Source: Mycolicibacterium parafortuitum
GTDB lineage: Bacteria; Actinomycetota; Actinomycetes; Mycobacteriales; Mycobacteriaceae
Direction: 5' to 3'
Assembly: GCF_002086815.1 (NCBI RefSeq)
Contig: NZ_MVID01000014.1
Coordinates: forward strand, 62,001 to 126,000
DNA: 64,000 nt
In this document: positions 1 to 7,795 of the stretch, one piece after another
Position numbering within the stretch: position 1 is the stretch's first letter
Layout: each line of letters starts with the position of its first letter
The notes under the pieces: model-generated
The model's input: the letters and a program-made list of their open reading frames with translations, nothing else
What the model was told of the DNA's origin: nothing
The model's database searches: none
Position numbers and translations under genes: made by a program

Positions 1-419
1 TGGGCGGCGACCGCGGGCCCCGACAGCACCATCGCGTCGTAGTCGTCGGGATGTTCGACGCCGTAGGTGAACACGATGCCGCCGCCCATGCTGTGGCCCA
101 CCACGACGATTTTCAGGCCGGGGTGCTCGGAGCGGGCGATGCCGACCAGGGTGTGGAAGTCCTCGGCGTACTCGCTGATGTCGCGGACGTAGACCCGCTT
201 GCCGCCCGAGCGCCCGTGCCCGCGGTGGTCGAGCGCGTAGGTGACCAGGCCGGCCTCGGCGAACCGCGCGGCCACGTGGTCGTAGCGGCGGGCGTGTTCG
301 GCGTATCCGTGGGCCAGCACGACGACGCCGGTGGGCGCGGTGTCGGGGGTCCAGACGTCGTACACGATCCGGACACCGCCGATGCCGTCGAAACTGCGTT
401 CGGTGTGGGTGACGGCCAT
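1..419 (-). CDS. Monoacylglycerol lipase (alpha/beta hydrolase), N-terminal part
   Basis: Serine hydrolase that by family releases fatty acid from monoacylglycerols. Only the first 139 residues are inside the window; the gene runs off the left edge. Visible are the HGYAEH oxyanion-hole segment at residues 37-42 and the nucleophile elbow GHSMGG at 108-113 with Ser110 as the expected nucleophile. The Asp and His of the triad lie outside. The start is the ATG at 417-419. It diverges from sigG with a gap of about 95 bases, the same pairing as Rv0183/sigG in M. tuberculosis, which supports the lipase call over a generic hydrolase. Confidence 0.88.
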   Translation of the reverse strand, partial: MAVTHTERSFDGIGGVRIVYDVWTPDTAPTGVVVLAHGYAEHARRYDHVAARFAEAGLVTYALDHRGHGRSGGKRVYVRDISEYAEDFHTLVGIARSEHPGLKIVVVGHSMGGGIVFTYGVEHPDDYDAMVLSGPAVAA

Positions 420-501
420 GCCAGGGAGACTATCGGGCCGGGCTGCCGACCCGCTTTACGCGGACCTTGCGCAGACCGATGAACTTGTCACACCCGGTGC
501 G

Positions 502-517
502 TAGGCTGCTTTTCGTG
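502..517 (+). promoter_or_regulatory. Putative -10 element of sigG giving a leaderless GTG start
   Basis: TAGGCT at 502-507 fits the mycobacterial TANNNT -10 pattern. It is followed by 7 bases and then GTG at 515, with no Shine-Dalgarno sequence between. That spacing puts the transcription start at or beside the GTG, as in leaderless mycobacterial mRNAs. No clear -35 was seen. Confidence 0.4.
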
Positions 518-1507
518 ACCGTCTTGGCTCTCGACGAGGGCGGTGCCCGCGACGCATTTCTCGCCGATGCACAGAAGTACCGGCGGGAGCTGCTGGCGCA
601 CTGCTACCGGATGACCGGCTCGCTGCACGATGCGGAAGATCTCGTCCAGGAAACCTATCTACGGGCCTGGAAGTCGTACGACAACTTCGAAGGCAAATCC
701 TCGGTCCGGACGTGGCTGTACCGGATCGCGACGAACACGTGCTTGACGGCGCTCGACGGCCGCAAGCGCAGACCGCTCCCGTCGGGTCTCGGCGGGCCGG
801 CCGCCGATCCGTACGCGGACCTGACCGAGCGCCATGAGATCGCCTGGCTCGAGCCGATCCCCGATGCCCCGCACGAGGACCCCGCCGACCCGTCGGTGAT
901 CGCGGAGTCCCGCGAGTCGGTGCGGCTGGCGTTCATCGCCGCGCTGCAGCACCTGCCGCCGCGCCAGCGTGCGGTGCTGGTGTTGCGCGAGGTCCTGCAG
1001 TGGAAGGCGGCCGAGGTCGGCGAGGCCATCGGCGTGTCGACGGCGGCGGTCAACAGCCTGCTGCAGCGGGCCCGCGCACAGATCGACGAGGTGTCCCCGT
1101 CGCGCGACGATCAGCCCGTCGCCCCGGAGTCACCGGAGGCCGCCGACACCCTCGCGCAGTACATGGCGGCGTTCGAGTCCTATGACATGGACCGGCTCGT
1201 CGAATTGTTCACCGCCGACGCGGTGTGGGAGATGCCGCCGTTCGACAGCTGGTACTCCGGCCCCGCCGACATCATCGCGCTGTCGAAGAACCACTGCCCC
1301 GCCGAGAAGCCCGGCGACATGCGCTTCCTGACCACCACGGCGAATCGGCAGCCGGTCGCGGCGATGTACATGCGCAACCCGCAGACCGATGCGCACGAGG
1401 CCTTTCAGCTGCACGTGCTCGATATGACCACTGCGGGCGTCGCGCACGTGGTCGCCTTCATGGACGTCTCACTGTTCGCGAAGTTCGGCCTACCCGAAGC
1501 ACTCTGA
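515..1507 (+). CDS. sigG: ECF-type RNA polymerase sigma factor SigG with SnoaL-like C-terminal domain
   Basis: Extracytoplasmic-function sigma factor. Region 2 covers roughly residues 20-90 (YRRELLAHCYRMTG, then DAEDLVQETYLRAW). Region 4 covers roughly 145-195 (LPPRQRAVLVLREVLQW and a VNSLLQRARAQI recognition helix). The last 130 residues form a SnoaL/NTF2-like domain (LFTADAVWEMPPFDSWY), the architecture of SigG and related ECF sigmas that carry their own regulatory domain. The frame stays open upstream to 467, with an ATG at 482. I prefer GTG 515 because a -10-like element sits 7 bases before it and because residues upstream look non-conserved. The neighbouring lipase and pirin match the sigG locus of M. 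tuberculosis. No anti-sigma gene is adjacent. Confidence 0.9.
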   Translation: MTVLALDEGGARDAFLADAQKYRRELLAHCYRMTGSLHDAEDLVQETYLRAWKSYDNFEGKSSVRTWLYRIATNTCLTALDGRKRRPLPSGLGGPAADPYADLTERHEIAWLEPIPDAPHEDPADPSVIAESRESVRLAFIAALQHLPPRQRAVLVLREVLQWKAAEVGEAIGVSTAAVNSLLQRARAQIDEVSPSRDDQPVAPESPEAADTLAQYMAAFESYDMDRLVELFTADAVWEMPPFDSWYSGPADIIALSKNHCPAEKPGDMRFLTTTANRQPVAAMYMRNPQTDAHEAFQLHVLDMTTAGVAHVVAFMDVSLFAKFGLPEAL

Positions 1508-1511
1508 GCTC

Positions 1512-1967
1512 TCAGGTAGCGGGGCGGGGGGCGCGCAGCCTGGAGAGCACCGTGGCGAGCGCGGCACCGAACTCGCGCTGCTCGGCCGGGGTGAGCCCGT
1601 CGAACACCACCGAGCGGACCAGGTCCACGTGCCCGGGCGCGGCGGTGTGCAGCGCCGCCAGCCCGGCGTCGGTGAGCGTGACGCTCGCGCCGCGCCGGTC
1701 GTCGCCGTCGCTCTCGCGCTCGACCAGGCCGCGCCCACGCATCCGGCGCAGCTGATGCGACAGCCGGCTCTGCTCCCACCCGATCAGCTCACCGAGTTCG
1801 TTGATGCGCATCGGGCCGTGTTCGGACAGCGCCACCAGCACGTCGTAGTCGGACAGCGACAGTTCGCAGTCCTGTTGCAGCTGACGATGCATCGCGGTGT
1901 GCAGCCTGCTGGTCAACGCCAGGTAGTCACGCCAGATCTGCTGCTGCTCGTCAGTGAGCCACTCCAT
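1512..1967 (-). CDS. MarR family transcriptional regulator
   Basis: 151-residue winged-helix regulator. The central segment LSLSDYDVLVALSEHGPM, followed by LGELIGWEQSRLSHQLRRM and the wing GLVERESDGDDRRGASVTLT, is typical of MarR DNA-binding domains. N- and C-terminal helices would form the dimer interface. It converges on sigG with a 4-base gap and diverges from the pirin gene across about 96 bases containing the inverted repeat ATGAC-AC-GTCAT (1993-2004), a plausible operator for itself and the pirin. Effector unknown. The context suggests redox or phenolic stress, but that is inference. Confidence 0.88.
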   Translation of the reverse strand: MEWLTDEQQQIWRDYLALTSRLHTAMHRQLQQDCELSLSDYDVLVALSEHGPMRINELGELIGWEQSRLSHQLRRMRGRGLVERESDGDDRRGASVTLTDAGLAALHTAAPGHVDLVRSVVFDGLTPAEQREFGAALATVLSRLRAPRPAT

Positions 1968-1992
1968 TCCACCCAGCGTAACCCCGGAATAT

Positions 1993-2004
1993 ATGACACG
2001 TCAT
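1993..2004. promoter_or_regulatory. Candidate MarR operator (ATGAC-AC-GTCAT)
   Basis: Perfect 5-bp arms around a 2-bp centre, in the short region between the divergent marR and pirin genes. It lies about 26 bases upstream of the MarR start codon and 60 upstream of the pirin start. The position fits an autoregulatory site; binding is inferred. Confidence 0.4.
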
Positions 2005-2063
2005 GGATGTTGTCGGGCGCAGGGCAGCCACCTAGGCTGTCAGGGACTCCGAAGGGATTCGTC

Positions 2064-2831
2064 ATGACCAGCACCCGCAGCACTGTCGACATCCGGCGCG
2101 CCGGCGACCGTGCCAGCACCCGGATCGATTGGCTGGACTCCAAGCACTCGTTCTCGTTCGGCGACCACTACGACCCCGGCAACACCCACCATGGGCTGCT
2201 GCTGGTCAACAACGACGACCGGGTGGCACCGGCCGCTGGATTCGATACCCACCCGCACCGCGACATGGAGATCGTGACCTGGGTGCTGCGCGGTTCCCTG
2301 GTACACCAGGACTCGACGGGACATTCGGGGGTCATCTACCCGGGCCTGGCCCAGCGGATGTCGGCCGGCCGCGGGATCCAGCACTCCGAGAAGAACGACT
2401 CCTGGACCCTGACCGGCGAACAATCCCACAGCGAGCCAGTACATTTCGTTCAGATGTGGGTGGTCCCCGACGAATCCGGCATCACGCCGGGCTATCAGCA
2501 GTTGGAGATCGACGACGAACTGTTGCGTGGTGACCTGGTGACCATCGCCTCGGGGATGCCCCAGCACAGCGACGCGGCGGCGATCTCGATCCGCAACCGG
2601 TACGCCGCGCTGCACGGCGCCCGGCTCGAACCCGGCCAGAGTGTCGAGCTTCCCGACGCCCCGTACCTGCACCTGTTCGTGCCGCGCGGCGCCGTCGTCC
2701 TCGAAGGCGCCGGTGCGCTACTCGAGGGCGACGCGGTGCGGTTCACCGCATCCGGCGGCCAGCGCGTCACCGCCACCGAACCCGCCGAGATCCTGGTCTG
2801 GGAGATGCATGCGAGACTCGGTGCCGCATAA
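2064..2831 (+). CDS. Pirin family protein (Rv0181c type)
   Basis: 255-residue bicupin. The N-terminal cupin carries the pirin metal-ligand segment (DTHPHRDMEIVTWVLRG, then GRGIQHSEKN) with three His and a Glu placed to hold iron. The second cupin, from about residue 160, is degenerate. Pirins include quercetin-2,3-dioxygenases and redox sensors; the substrate here is unknown. ATG 2064 is preceded by GAAGGGA. Its last codons overlap the start of the following lipoprotein gene (ATG 2809), implying translational coupling. Adjacency to sigG is conserved with M. tuberculosis. Confidence 0.88.
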   Translation: MTSTRSTVDIRRAGDRASTRIDWLDSKHSFSFGDHYDPGNTHHGLLLVNNDDRVAPAAGFDTHPHRDMEIVTWVLRGSLVHQDSTGHSGVIYPGLAQRMSAGRGIQHSEKNDSWTLTGEQSHSEPVHFVQMWVVPDESGITPGYQQLEIDDELLRGDLVTIASGMPQHSDAAAISIRNRYAALHGARLEPGQSVELPDAPYLHLFVPRGAVVLEGAGALLEGDAVRFTASGGQRVTATEPAEILVWEMHARLGAA

Positions 2832-4128
2832 ACGAATCGGCGCCCTGCTCGCGGCGTCGGCGGTGCTGGCCGGATGCGCGGAGTCCCCGCAGACACCCGA
2901 GACCACGACACCGCGACCGGCCACCACGGAGACGACCGCCGCGGCCCCGGCCGCCGGGTTCGGCCCCGTCGCCGTCGAGGTCCGCGACGACCTGACCCAG
3001 GCGCCGTTCGACGAACCCCGCGAAGCCGTGGTCCCCGACGGTTGGACGATGTCGGTGTGGGCGCGCACGTCGCGGCCGCGCCTGATGGCCTGGGCACCCG
3101 ACGGCACACTGCTGGTATCGGTGCCCAGCACCGGCCAGGTAGTGCGGTACGTGCCGCGCGGCGCCGACGCGCCCGAGGAGTCCGTGCTGCTCGACGACCT
3201 CGACGAACCGCACGGGCTGGCCTTCGACGGCACCACGCTGTATATCGCCGAAAGCGACCAGGTCAACGCCTACGACTATGCCGACGGTGCGGCGAGCAAC
3301 GCGCGCGTGGTCGCCGGCGGTCTGCCCGATGACCGCAGCCCGGATCTGCGCGGCGCGTACTCGCACGTGCTCAAGAGCGTCGCCGTCGGCCCCGACGGCG
3401 CGGTGTACTTCTCGATTGGTTCCACGGGAAACATTTCCGCAGGCGACCGGACCGCGACGCCGCCGCGGGCGACCATCATGCGGGTGCCGCCCGACGGCGG
3501 GCCCGCCGAGCCCTTCGCGACCGGCGTCCGTAACGGCACCGGTCTGGCCGTCGCCCCCGACGGCGCGGTCTGGGTCGCCAACAACGGCCGCGACAACGTC
3601 GCGTTCCCCGAACCCGGGCCGTCCTACGGCAAGGTGCTGCCCGACTACGTCGGCGACAACCCGCCCGAGCAGGTCGCCAAGCTCACCGCGGGCCGCGAAC
3701 TCGGCTGGCCGTACTGCAACAACGTCGGCGGACCCGCCGACCTGCCGTTCGTCCGGGACGTCCAGACCAACCCCGACGGCGCGCAGTTGGACTGCGATGC
3801 GCTACCCCCGGTCGAGCAGAGCATGGGGGCGCATTCGGCGCCGCTGGGGCTGAGCTTCACCGACGGACGGTTGCCCGAGCCGTTCGCGCTGGGTGCGCTC
3901 GTCGGCGTGCACGGGTCGTGGAACCGGCAGCCGCCGCGCGCCCCCGAGGTGTCGTTCTACCCGTGGCGGGACGGCGGGCTCGGCGATCAGCAGACCCTCG
4001 TCGGTGGCTTCCAGGCCGAGGACGGCTCCCGCTGGGGCCGACCGGTGGCCGCGGTGGTCGGGCCCGACGGTGCGGTCTACATCACCGACGACGCCGCCGA
4101 CGCGATCTACCGAGTGACGCCGCCTTAG
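2809..4128 (+). CDS. Lipoprotein, PQQ-dependent sugar (glucose/sorbosone) dehydrogenase-like beta-propeller
   Basis: About 439 residues with a lipoprotein signal: basic start, hydrophobic stretch and lipobox VLAGC (Cys23), then a Ser/Thr/Pro-rich linker to about residue 45. The rest is a soluble-glucose-dehydrogenase-type six-bladed propeller with recurrent V.PDGAV.. strands (for example VAVGPDGAVYFSIGS and VAPDGAVWVANNGRDN) and a closing PVAAVVGPDGAVYITDD. Family members oxidise aldoses or bind PQQ; many actinobacterial homologues are of unknown substrate. The start may be ATG 2809 or GTG 2821; both lie inside the 3' end of the pirin gene, so the two are probably coupled. Acts outside the membrane. 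Confidence 0.82.
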   Translation: MRDSVPHKRIGALLAASAVLAGCAESPQTPETTTPRPATTETTAAAPAAGFGPVAVEVRDDLTQAPFDEPREAVVPDGWTMSVWARTSRPRLMAWAPDGTLLVSVPSTGQVVRYVPRGADAPEESVLLDDLDEPHGLAFDGTTLYIAESDQVNAYDYADGAASNARVVAGGLPDDRSPDLRGAYSHVLKSVAVGPDGAVYFSIGSTGNISAGDRTATPPRATIMRVPPDGGPAEPFATGVRNGTGLAVAPDGAVWVANNGRDNVAFPEPGPSYGKVLPDYVGDNPPEQVAKLTAGRELGWPYCNNVGGPADLPFVRDVQTNPDGAQLDCDALPPVEQSMGAHSAPLGLSFTDGRLPEPFALGALVGVHGSWNRQPPRAPEVSFYPWRDGGLGDQQTLVGGFQAEDGSRWGRPVAAVVGPDGAVYITDDAADAIYRVTPP

Positions 4129-4154
4129 CCCCCACACCGTCTCCTCACCGCTTA

Positions 4155-4214
4155 CCGCGAGCGTGCGTGTCTGCGGCCGACACGCCGGGCGATTGCCTGC
4201 TTTTACGCACGCTC
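4155..4214. terminator. Large intergenic hairpin, copy 1 of a dispersed repeat
   Basis: GAGCGTGCGT (4159-4168) pairs perfectly with ACGCACGCTC (4205-4214) around a 36-base loop that itself holds GTGTC/GACAC. It sits between two convergent genes and supplies the TAA stop of the minus-strand START-like gene. A related sequence begins at 5942 and another at 8092. Position and structure suggest a bidirectional terminator or mRNA 3'-end stabiliser; there is no U-tract on the plus strand. Confidence 0.5.
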
Positions 4215-4658
4215 ACCGGGGACAGTCGCGAGATTAACGAGGACTGACGACATCTGCCGCTCGGTGTCGGCGGCGCGCTGCCGCAGCACCAGCCTGATCA
4301 GTGGCCTGAAAATCCATGCGGTGCCGTAGGTTTCGACGTCAGATCGGTAGGTGATCGTCGACCCCGCGCCTTTGGGTTCGACCGTGATCGTGTCGGTGGT
4401 CCGCGCGGACTGGTTCTCCCCGACGAACACCAGCCGGCGCTCGGTGACGTCGTCGAGCCGGTAGGTCAGCTCGACAGTCAGGCCGAGCAGCTTGGACACG
4501 TGGTGCCAGTAGGCGCCTTCGGTGATGGGACCGGTGTCGATGCGCGCACAACTGCGGGTGCCGGGATCCCACTCCTCGGCGTGCCGGAAGTCCTTCAGGT
4601 ACTCCAGCGTCAGGGCAGGCGGTGAATCGACGGTGAAGGTTCGGGACACGGTGGACAT
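4203..4658 (-). CDS. SRPBCC (START/Bet v1-like) superfamily protein
   Basis: 151 residues with the usual opening of polyketide-cyclase/START-like proteins (VSRTFTVDSPPALTLEYL, FRHAEEWDPGTRS), a beta-rich middle and a long C-terminal helix (LIRLVLRQRAADTERQMSSVL). Members bind hydrophobic ligands in a helix-grip pocket; ligand unknown. No signal peptide, so cytoplasmic. Its last codons (GERA-stop) are encoded by one arm of the intergenic hairpin, meaning the repeat forms the gene's 3' end. It is convergent with the propeller lipoprotein and has a free upstream region of about 175 bases. Confidence 0.8.
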   Translation of the reverse strand: MSTVSRTFTVDSPPALTLEYLKDFRHAEEWDPGTRSCARIDTGPITEGAYWHHVSKLLGLTVELTYRLDDVTERRLVFVGENQSARTTDTITVEPKGAGSTITYRSDVETYGTAWIFRPLIRLVLRQRAADTERQMSSVLVNLATVPGERA

Positions 4659-4770
4659 GGATTCCGGATACCCGTTGCGCCGATCGCCGACCCGGATCAG
4701 GCATTGCGCCTGACAGCAAAGGCGTCGGCGACCTGCTCGGAATCAACCTGTGATGCCTCTGTGACGAAAG

Positions 4771-4798
4771 TTGACAGTGGTTCTGCTGGGATTATTGT
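4771..4798 (+). promoter_or_regulatory. Sigma-A-like promoter of the phosphodiester-glycosidase gene
   Basis: TTGACA at 4771-4776 and TATTGT at 4793-4798 with a 16-base spacer, about 37 bases upstream of the GTG start. Both hexamers are close to consensus, which is uncommon in this G+C-rich sequence. Confidence 0.55.
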
Positions 4799-4835
4799 TA
4801 TTACGCCTGATCCGTAGTCCCGATAGGAGCCGCCG

Positions 4836-5927
4836 GTGACGACTCCGACCGCAAACATCCGGCGCCTCCTGGCCAACGCCCGGGTGCTCGCCGCCGCGAC
4901 GATGTGTGCCGCCGTGCTCGCCACGGCCGGTGCCCCGCAGGCGCACGCGGCCAGTGCGCGGGAACTGCTGGCCGCTGCGATCGCGAACACCCGGGGCTCG
5001 TATCTGGTCTACAACTTCGGCGGCGGGTTCCCCGCGCCGATGCTCAACGCCGCGGGCAACTGGTACGAGATGAGCAACGGCGGCCGGCTGATGATCATCA
5101 AGTCGGCCTCACAGCGGCTCGCGCCGCGCCTGCTCGCCGATTCGCATACCGGCTATCAGGCGCGCTGCGAACGGGATCCGCGGGCCCGCACCGGAGAAGG
5201 GTTGTGGCAGGCGTCGGAGATCTACTCCCCGATCGAGGCGTGGCAGGCGCTCGGGCAGCCGACGATCGCGATCAACGCCAACTTCTTCGATGTGCGCGGC
5301 CAGAAGGGCGGGTCGTGGAAGACGACGGGCTGCAGCTCACCGCTCGGGGCGTATGTCGACAACACGCGAAACCTGGGCCGCACCAACACGAAGGTGACGG
5401 GCACGCTGGCCTACGCGGGTAAGCAGGGGCTCTCCGGCGGCAACGAGAACTGGATGGCGTTGTCGACGATGATCCTGCCGGTGCAGGGGACGCCGTTCGT
5501 GGTGCCGCCGCGCAATGACGACGACTTCGACGCGGCCACCCCGGTGGTGGCCCGGCTGATCGAGGCGGGCACGCGGTTCGTCGCGGTGGCGGGCATCGGG
5601 TTGCTCGCGCCCGGGGACACCGGCCAGCTCAACGATCCCGGTCCCAGCGCCGCGCGCACGGCGCTCGCGTACGCCAAGGACCGCGACGAAATGTACGTGT
5701 TCCAGGGCGGCAGCTACACGCCTGATCAGATCCAGGATCTGTTCCGCGGCTTGGGAAGTGACACCGCGGTGCTGCTCGACGGCGGCGGCTCGTCGGCGAT
5801 CGTGCTGCGCCGCGATACCGGCGGCATGTGGGCCGGCGCGGGCTCTCCGCGCGGCTCCTGCGACACGATGGCCGTGCTGTGCGATTCACGCGAGCGCGCG
5901 CAGCCCGCCTGGCTCGCGTTCAACTAG
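4836..5927 (+). CDS. Secreted phosphodiester glycosidase family (NAGPA/DUF2233) protein
   Basis: 363 residues. A signal peptide with Arg residues, a hydrophobic core and a likely AHA cleavage site near residue 38 predicts export. The mature part contains AINANFFDVRGQ, VAGIGLLAPGDTG and the family hallmark VLLDGGGSSAIVLR near residue 310, matching the domain of N-acetylglucosamine-1-phosphodiester alpha-N-acetylglucosaminidase and bacterial YigE-like proteins. The bacterial substrates are mostly unknown; a cell-wall or exopolysaccharide phosphodiester is possible. The GTG start at 4836 has GATAGGAG upstream. Transcribed alone from its own promoter. Confidence 0.85.
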   Translation: MTTPTANIRRLLANARVLAAATMCAAVLATAGAPQAHAASARELLAAAIANTRGSYLVYNFGGGFPAPMLNAAGNWYEMSNGGRLMIIKSASQRLAPRLLADSHTGYQARCERDPRARTGEGLWQASEIYSPIEAWQALGQPTIAINANFFDVRGQKGGSWKTTGCSSPLGAYVDNTRNLGRTNTKVTGTLAYAGKQGLSGGNENWMALSTMILPVQGTPFVVPPRNDDDFDAATPVVARLIEAGTRFVAVAGIGLLAPGDTGQLNDPGPSAARTALAYAKDRDEMYVFQGGSYTPDQIQDLFRGLGSDTAVLLDGGGSSAIVLRRDTGGMWAGAGSPRGSCDTMAVLCDSRERAQPAWLAFN

Positions 5928-6709
5928 GGGTCACGTCGGCACCGCGAGCGCGCGTGTCTGTACGTTGGCGCGCCGGGCTTTTCGTGCATTGGCGCGCGGT
6001 CGTGGGGGGTGAGGGGCGCGTGACTGCGCTGCTTCAGAGTGCCCATTGCACACTCAAGCATCGTGCAGTGATTTCGCCTCATCCTTCTCGCCGGGCATTC
6101 GTCGCTCGTTCATTTGCTGGCATTCGCTTCCACCGTCCGGACGGGCGCGGGTCAAACCGTCGGCCATCGCGGCACGTTTCACCCAGGTACACGGAGGGAT
6201 ATAAAGTTCGGGTCAGGACATGCCCCCGTCACGACGTCACGTGTTGGCGCCATCTAAGCACCTCATGCATCGGCTCCGCAGCCTGAATCGAGCGAAGGCC
6301 AACTCAGCCAGCAACATCTGGCTCGACTCGGGGCGGTGTGCGTGTTCGATTCCACCCTCTTGCCATAACGGTGTCGCCTTCGGAGAGATCGGCCGGCTAT
6401 CTGCCGGTGGCACACTGGCGTCTGCAACCGCTGGTTGGTGGGGTGGGAGATCAAAAAGGTCTCTGAAATGCTGCTCCTCCGGGCAAAGGGGGACCCACGA
6501 GTCAACTACCCGCTACTTGCCTGCCCTAAAGGACCAGGAAATGCTCCGCCTCTCGATGCCGTCACCGCAACGGGGGACGTGCGGCCTCACTGACAACGAG
6601 AAGCCGCTTCGGCAAAAGCTGGCTATTGCGAATCGCCACCTTTCAACTGCCGCTGTGAGTAAGCTGTCACCCACCTGTAGGGGAGCAGGTAGTTTCGAGG
6701 GGGAGTTTT
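5928..6709. other. 782-base intergenic stretch with one hairpin-repeat copy
   Basis: No convincing gene. The first 75 bases hold the second copy of the dispersed repeat (5942-5960 matches 4155-4173 at 18 of 19 positions) plus a direct repeat TTGGCGCGC (5965-5973 and 5989-5997). From about 6040 base composition drops towards the accessory genes that follow. Reading frames crossing it lack start signals and plausible codon use. A short tRNA-like 3' end near 6345-6372 does not fold as a tRNA. Confidence 0.5.
5942..5999. repeat. Dispersed 3'-end repeat, copy 2 (degenerate right half)
   Basis: CCGCGAGCGCGCGTGTCTG (5942-5960) differs at one base from the left half of copy 1. The matching right arm is replaced by a shorter G+C-rich segment ending in CGCGG, so only a weak hairpin is possible. 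Lies 14 bases after the stop of the phosphodiester-glycosidase gene. Confidence 0.5.
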
Positions 6710-7402
6710 ATGGCACAGCCGACAGCAGGTTGGTATCCCGATCCGTCGGATCCGAGCCGACAACGCTATTTCGATGGCAGGACGTGGACGGAGAACTACG
6801 CACCCTTCCCACCGCCACCAGCAGGTATTAGCCAGCCTGTGAAGTCGGGTATGTCTCCGGGATTGAAGATCGGCCTCGGATTGGGTGCGGTGGTACTGGC
6901 GTTCATCGCCATCGGCAGTATCGGCGGCAATGACAAGGGTTCCGAAACCAAATCCACCCCGTCGAGTCGAAACGCCGCAGCGTCCGAACCCTCTATCTCC
7001 GTAATTGAGCCAGCCGCCGACCGTGACGTGCCTGCACCAGTAGGGTCGTCGGTCCGCGACGGAAAGTTCGAGTTTCAAGTGCTGGGCGTCGAGCGAGGGG
7101 CAACATCGATTGATGATGTGTTCGGCCCTGAGATCGCGAAGGGTGAGTTCTTCACCGTGAAACTCAGGGTGACAAACATCGGCGATGATGCTCGCAGTTT
7201 CTCGGCCACCAATCAGAAGCTGATCATCGACGGAAACGAGTACGAGGCGACCAGCATTATGGATGACGGTTGGATGGAGGACATCAATCCGGGTCTTTCG
7301 ATCAATGCGTCGGCCACATTCGATATCCCACCTGGCGCAGTGCCTTCAGCCATCGAGTGCCACGATTCGATGTTCTCCGGAGGAGCGTTACTCGGGCTCT
7401 GA
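6710..7402 (+). CDS. Membrane-anchored DUF2510-DUF4352 protein
   Basis: 230 residues in three parts. An N-terminal DUF2510 motif (GWYPDPSDPSRQRYFDGRTW, residues 7-26) is followed by a Pro-rich linker. One transmembrane segment spans roughly residues 53-71. An outside-facing DUF4352 immunoglobulin-like domain covers about 105-230 (GKFEFQVLGVERG, EFFTVKLRVTNIGDDARSF, NPGLSINASATFDIPPG). Such actinobacterial proteins are envelope-associated with no known activity. Start ATG 6710 follows a strong GAGGGGGAG site. Codon use includes more AT-ending codons than the neighbours, consistent with horizontal acquisition. It probably pairs with the PASTA protein 69 bases downstream. Confidence 0.82.
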   Translation: MAQPTAGWYPDPSDPSRQRYFDGRTWTENYAPFPPPPAGISQPVKSGMSPGLKIGLGLGAVVLAFIAIGSIGGNDKGSETKSTPSSRNAAASEPSISVIEPAADRDVPAPVGSSVRDGKFEFQVLGVERGATSIDDVFGPEIAKGEFFTVKLRVTNIGDDARSFSATNQKLIIDGNEYEATSIMDDGWMEDINPGLSINASATFDIPPGAVPSAIECHDSMFSGGALLGL

Positions 7403-7471
7403 TGCCCCAGCGGCGATGCCGCGATTCTGTTACCACCCGTCTCCTAAGACGCATCCCAGAGGAGTCTCTCG

Positions 7472-7795
7472 ATGAAGAAAAAACCCCTATTAATCGGCGT
7501 TTCGAGCCTCTTGTTTACGAGCGTTGCGTTTGCGGCGCCGGCGATCGCACAAGCCTGGACAATGCCGAACTTGATCGGGGTGGATCTCCAGGGGGCTCAG
7601 GACGCGGTCCAATCCGTATCTGGCGGAGCAGTTTGGTATAGCGGCTCGACCGACCTGACGGGGCAAGACCGCGCCCAGATCCTCGACCGTGCATGGGTAG
7701 TGTGTACGTCGAGTCCGCCGCCTGGTTCTTCGTTCTCGACGCAGACCAAGATCGAGTTTGGCGTTGTCAAGAAGGACGTCGAATCCTGTCCTTGA
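7472..7795 (+). CDS. Small secreted PASTA-domain protein
   Basis: 107 residues. A Sec signal peptide (MKKK start, hydrophobic core, AIA cleavage near residue 26) is followed by a single PASTA-like domain: MPNLIGVDLQGAQDAVQS opens it and VVCTSSPPPGSSFS with a closing beta strand ends it. PASTA domains bind muropeptides or beta-lactams, usually as extensions of Ser/Thr kinases or penicillin-binding proteins. Here the domain is free and secreted. Two Cys (in VVCTS and ESCP) could form a disulfide. The ribosome site AGAGGAG precedes ATG 7472. Low-G+C lysine-rich start, unlike the surrounding genes. Confidence 0.78.
   Translation: MKKKPLLIGVSSLLFTSVAFAAPAIAQAWTMPNLIGVDLQGAQDAVQSVSGGAVWYSGSTDLTGQDRAQILDRAWVVCTSSPPPGSSFSTQTKIEFGVVKKDVESCP

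Noticed and set aside
6298..6372. tRNA-like 3' end (GTGTTCGATTCCAC followed by an acceptor-like CTCTTGC)
   Set aside because: The T-loop core is present, but the T-stem mispairs at two positions, the acceptor pairs only partly and no D-arm or proper anticodon loop is found. No matching direct repeat was seen at the other end of the accessory pocket, so neither a tRNA nor an attachment site is supported.
6220..6831. 203-codon plus-strand frame across the intergenic region into the DUF2510 gene
   Set aside because: No start signal, and its end lies out of frame within the well-supported DUF2510-DUF4352 gene.
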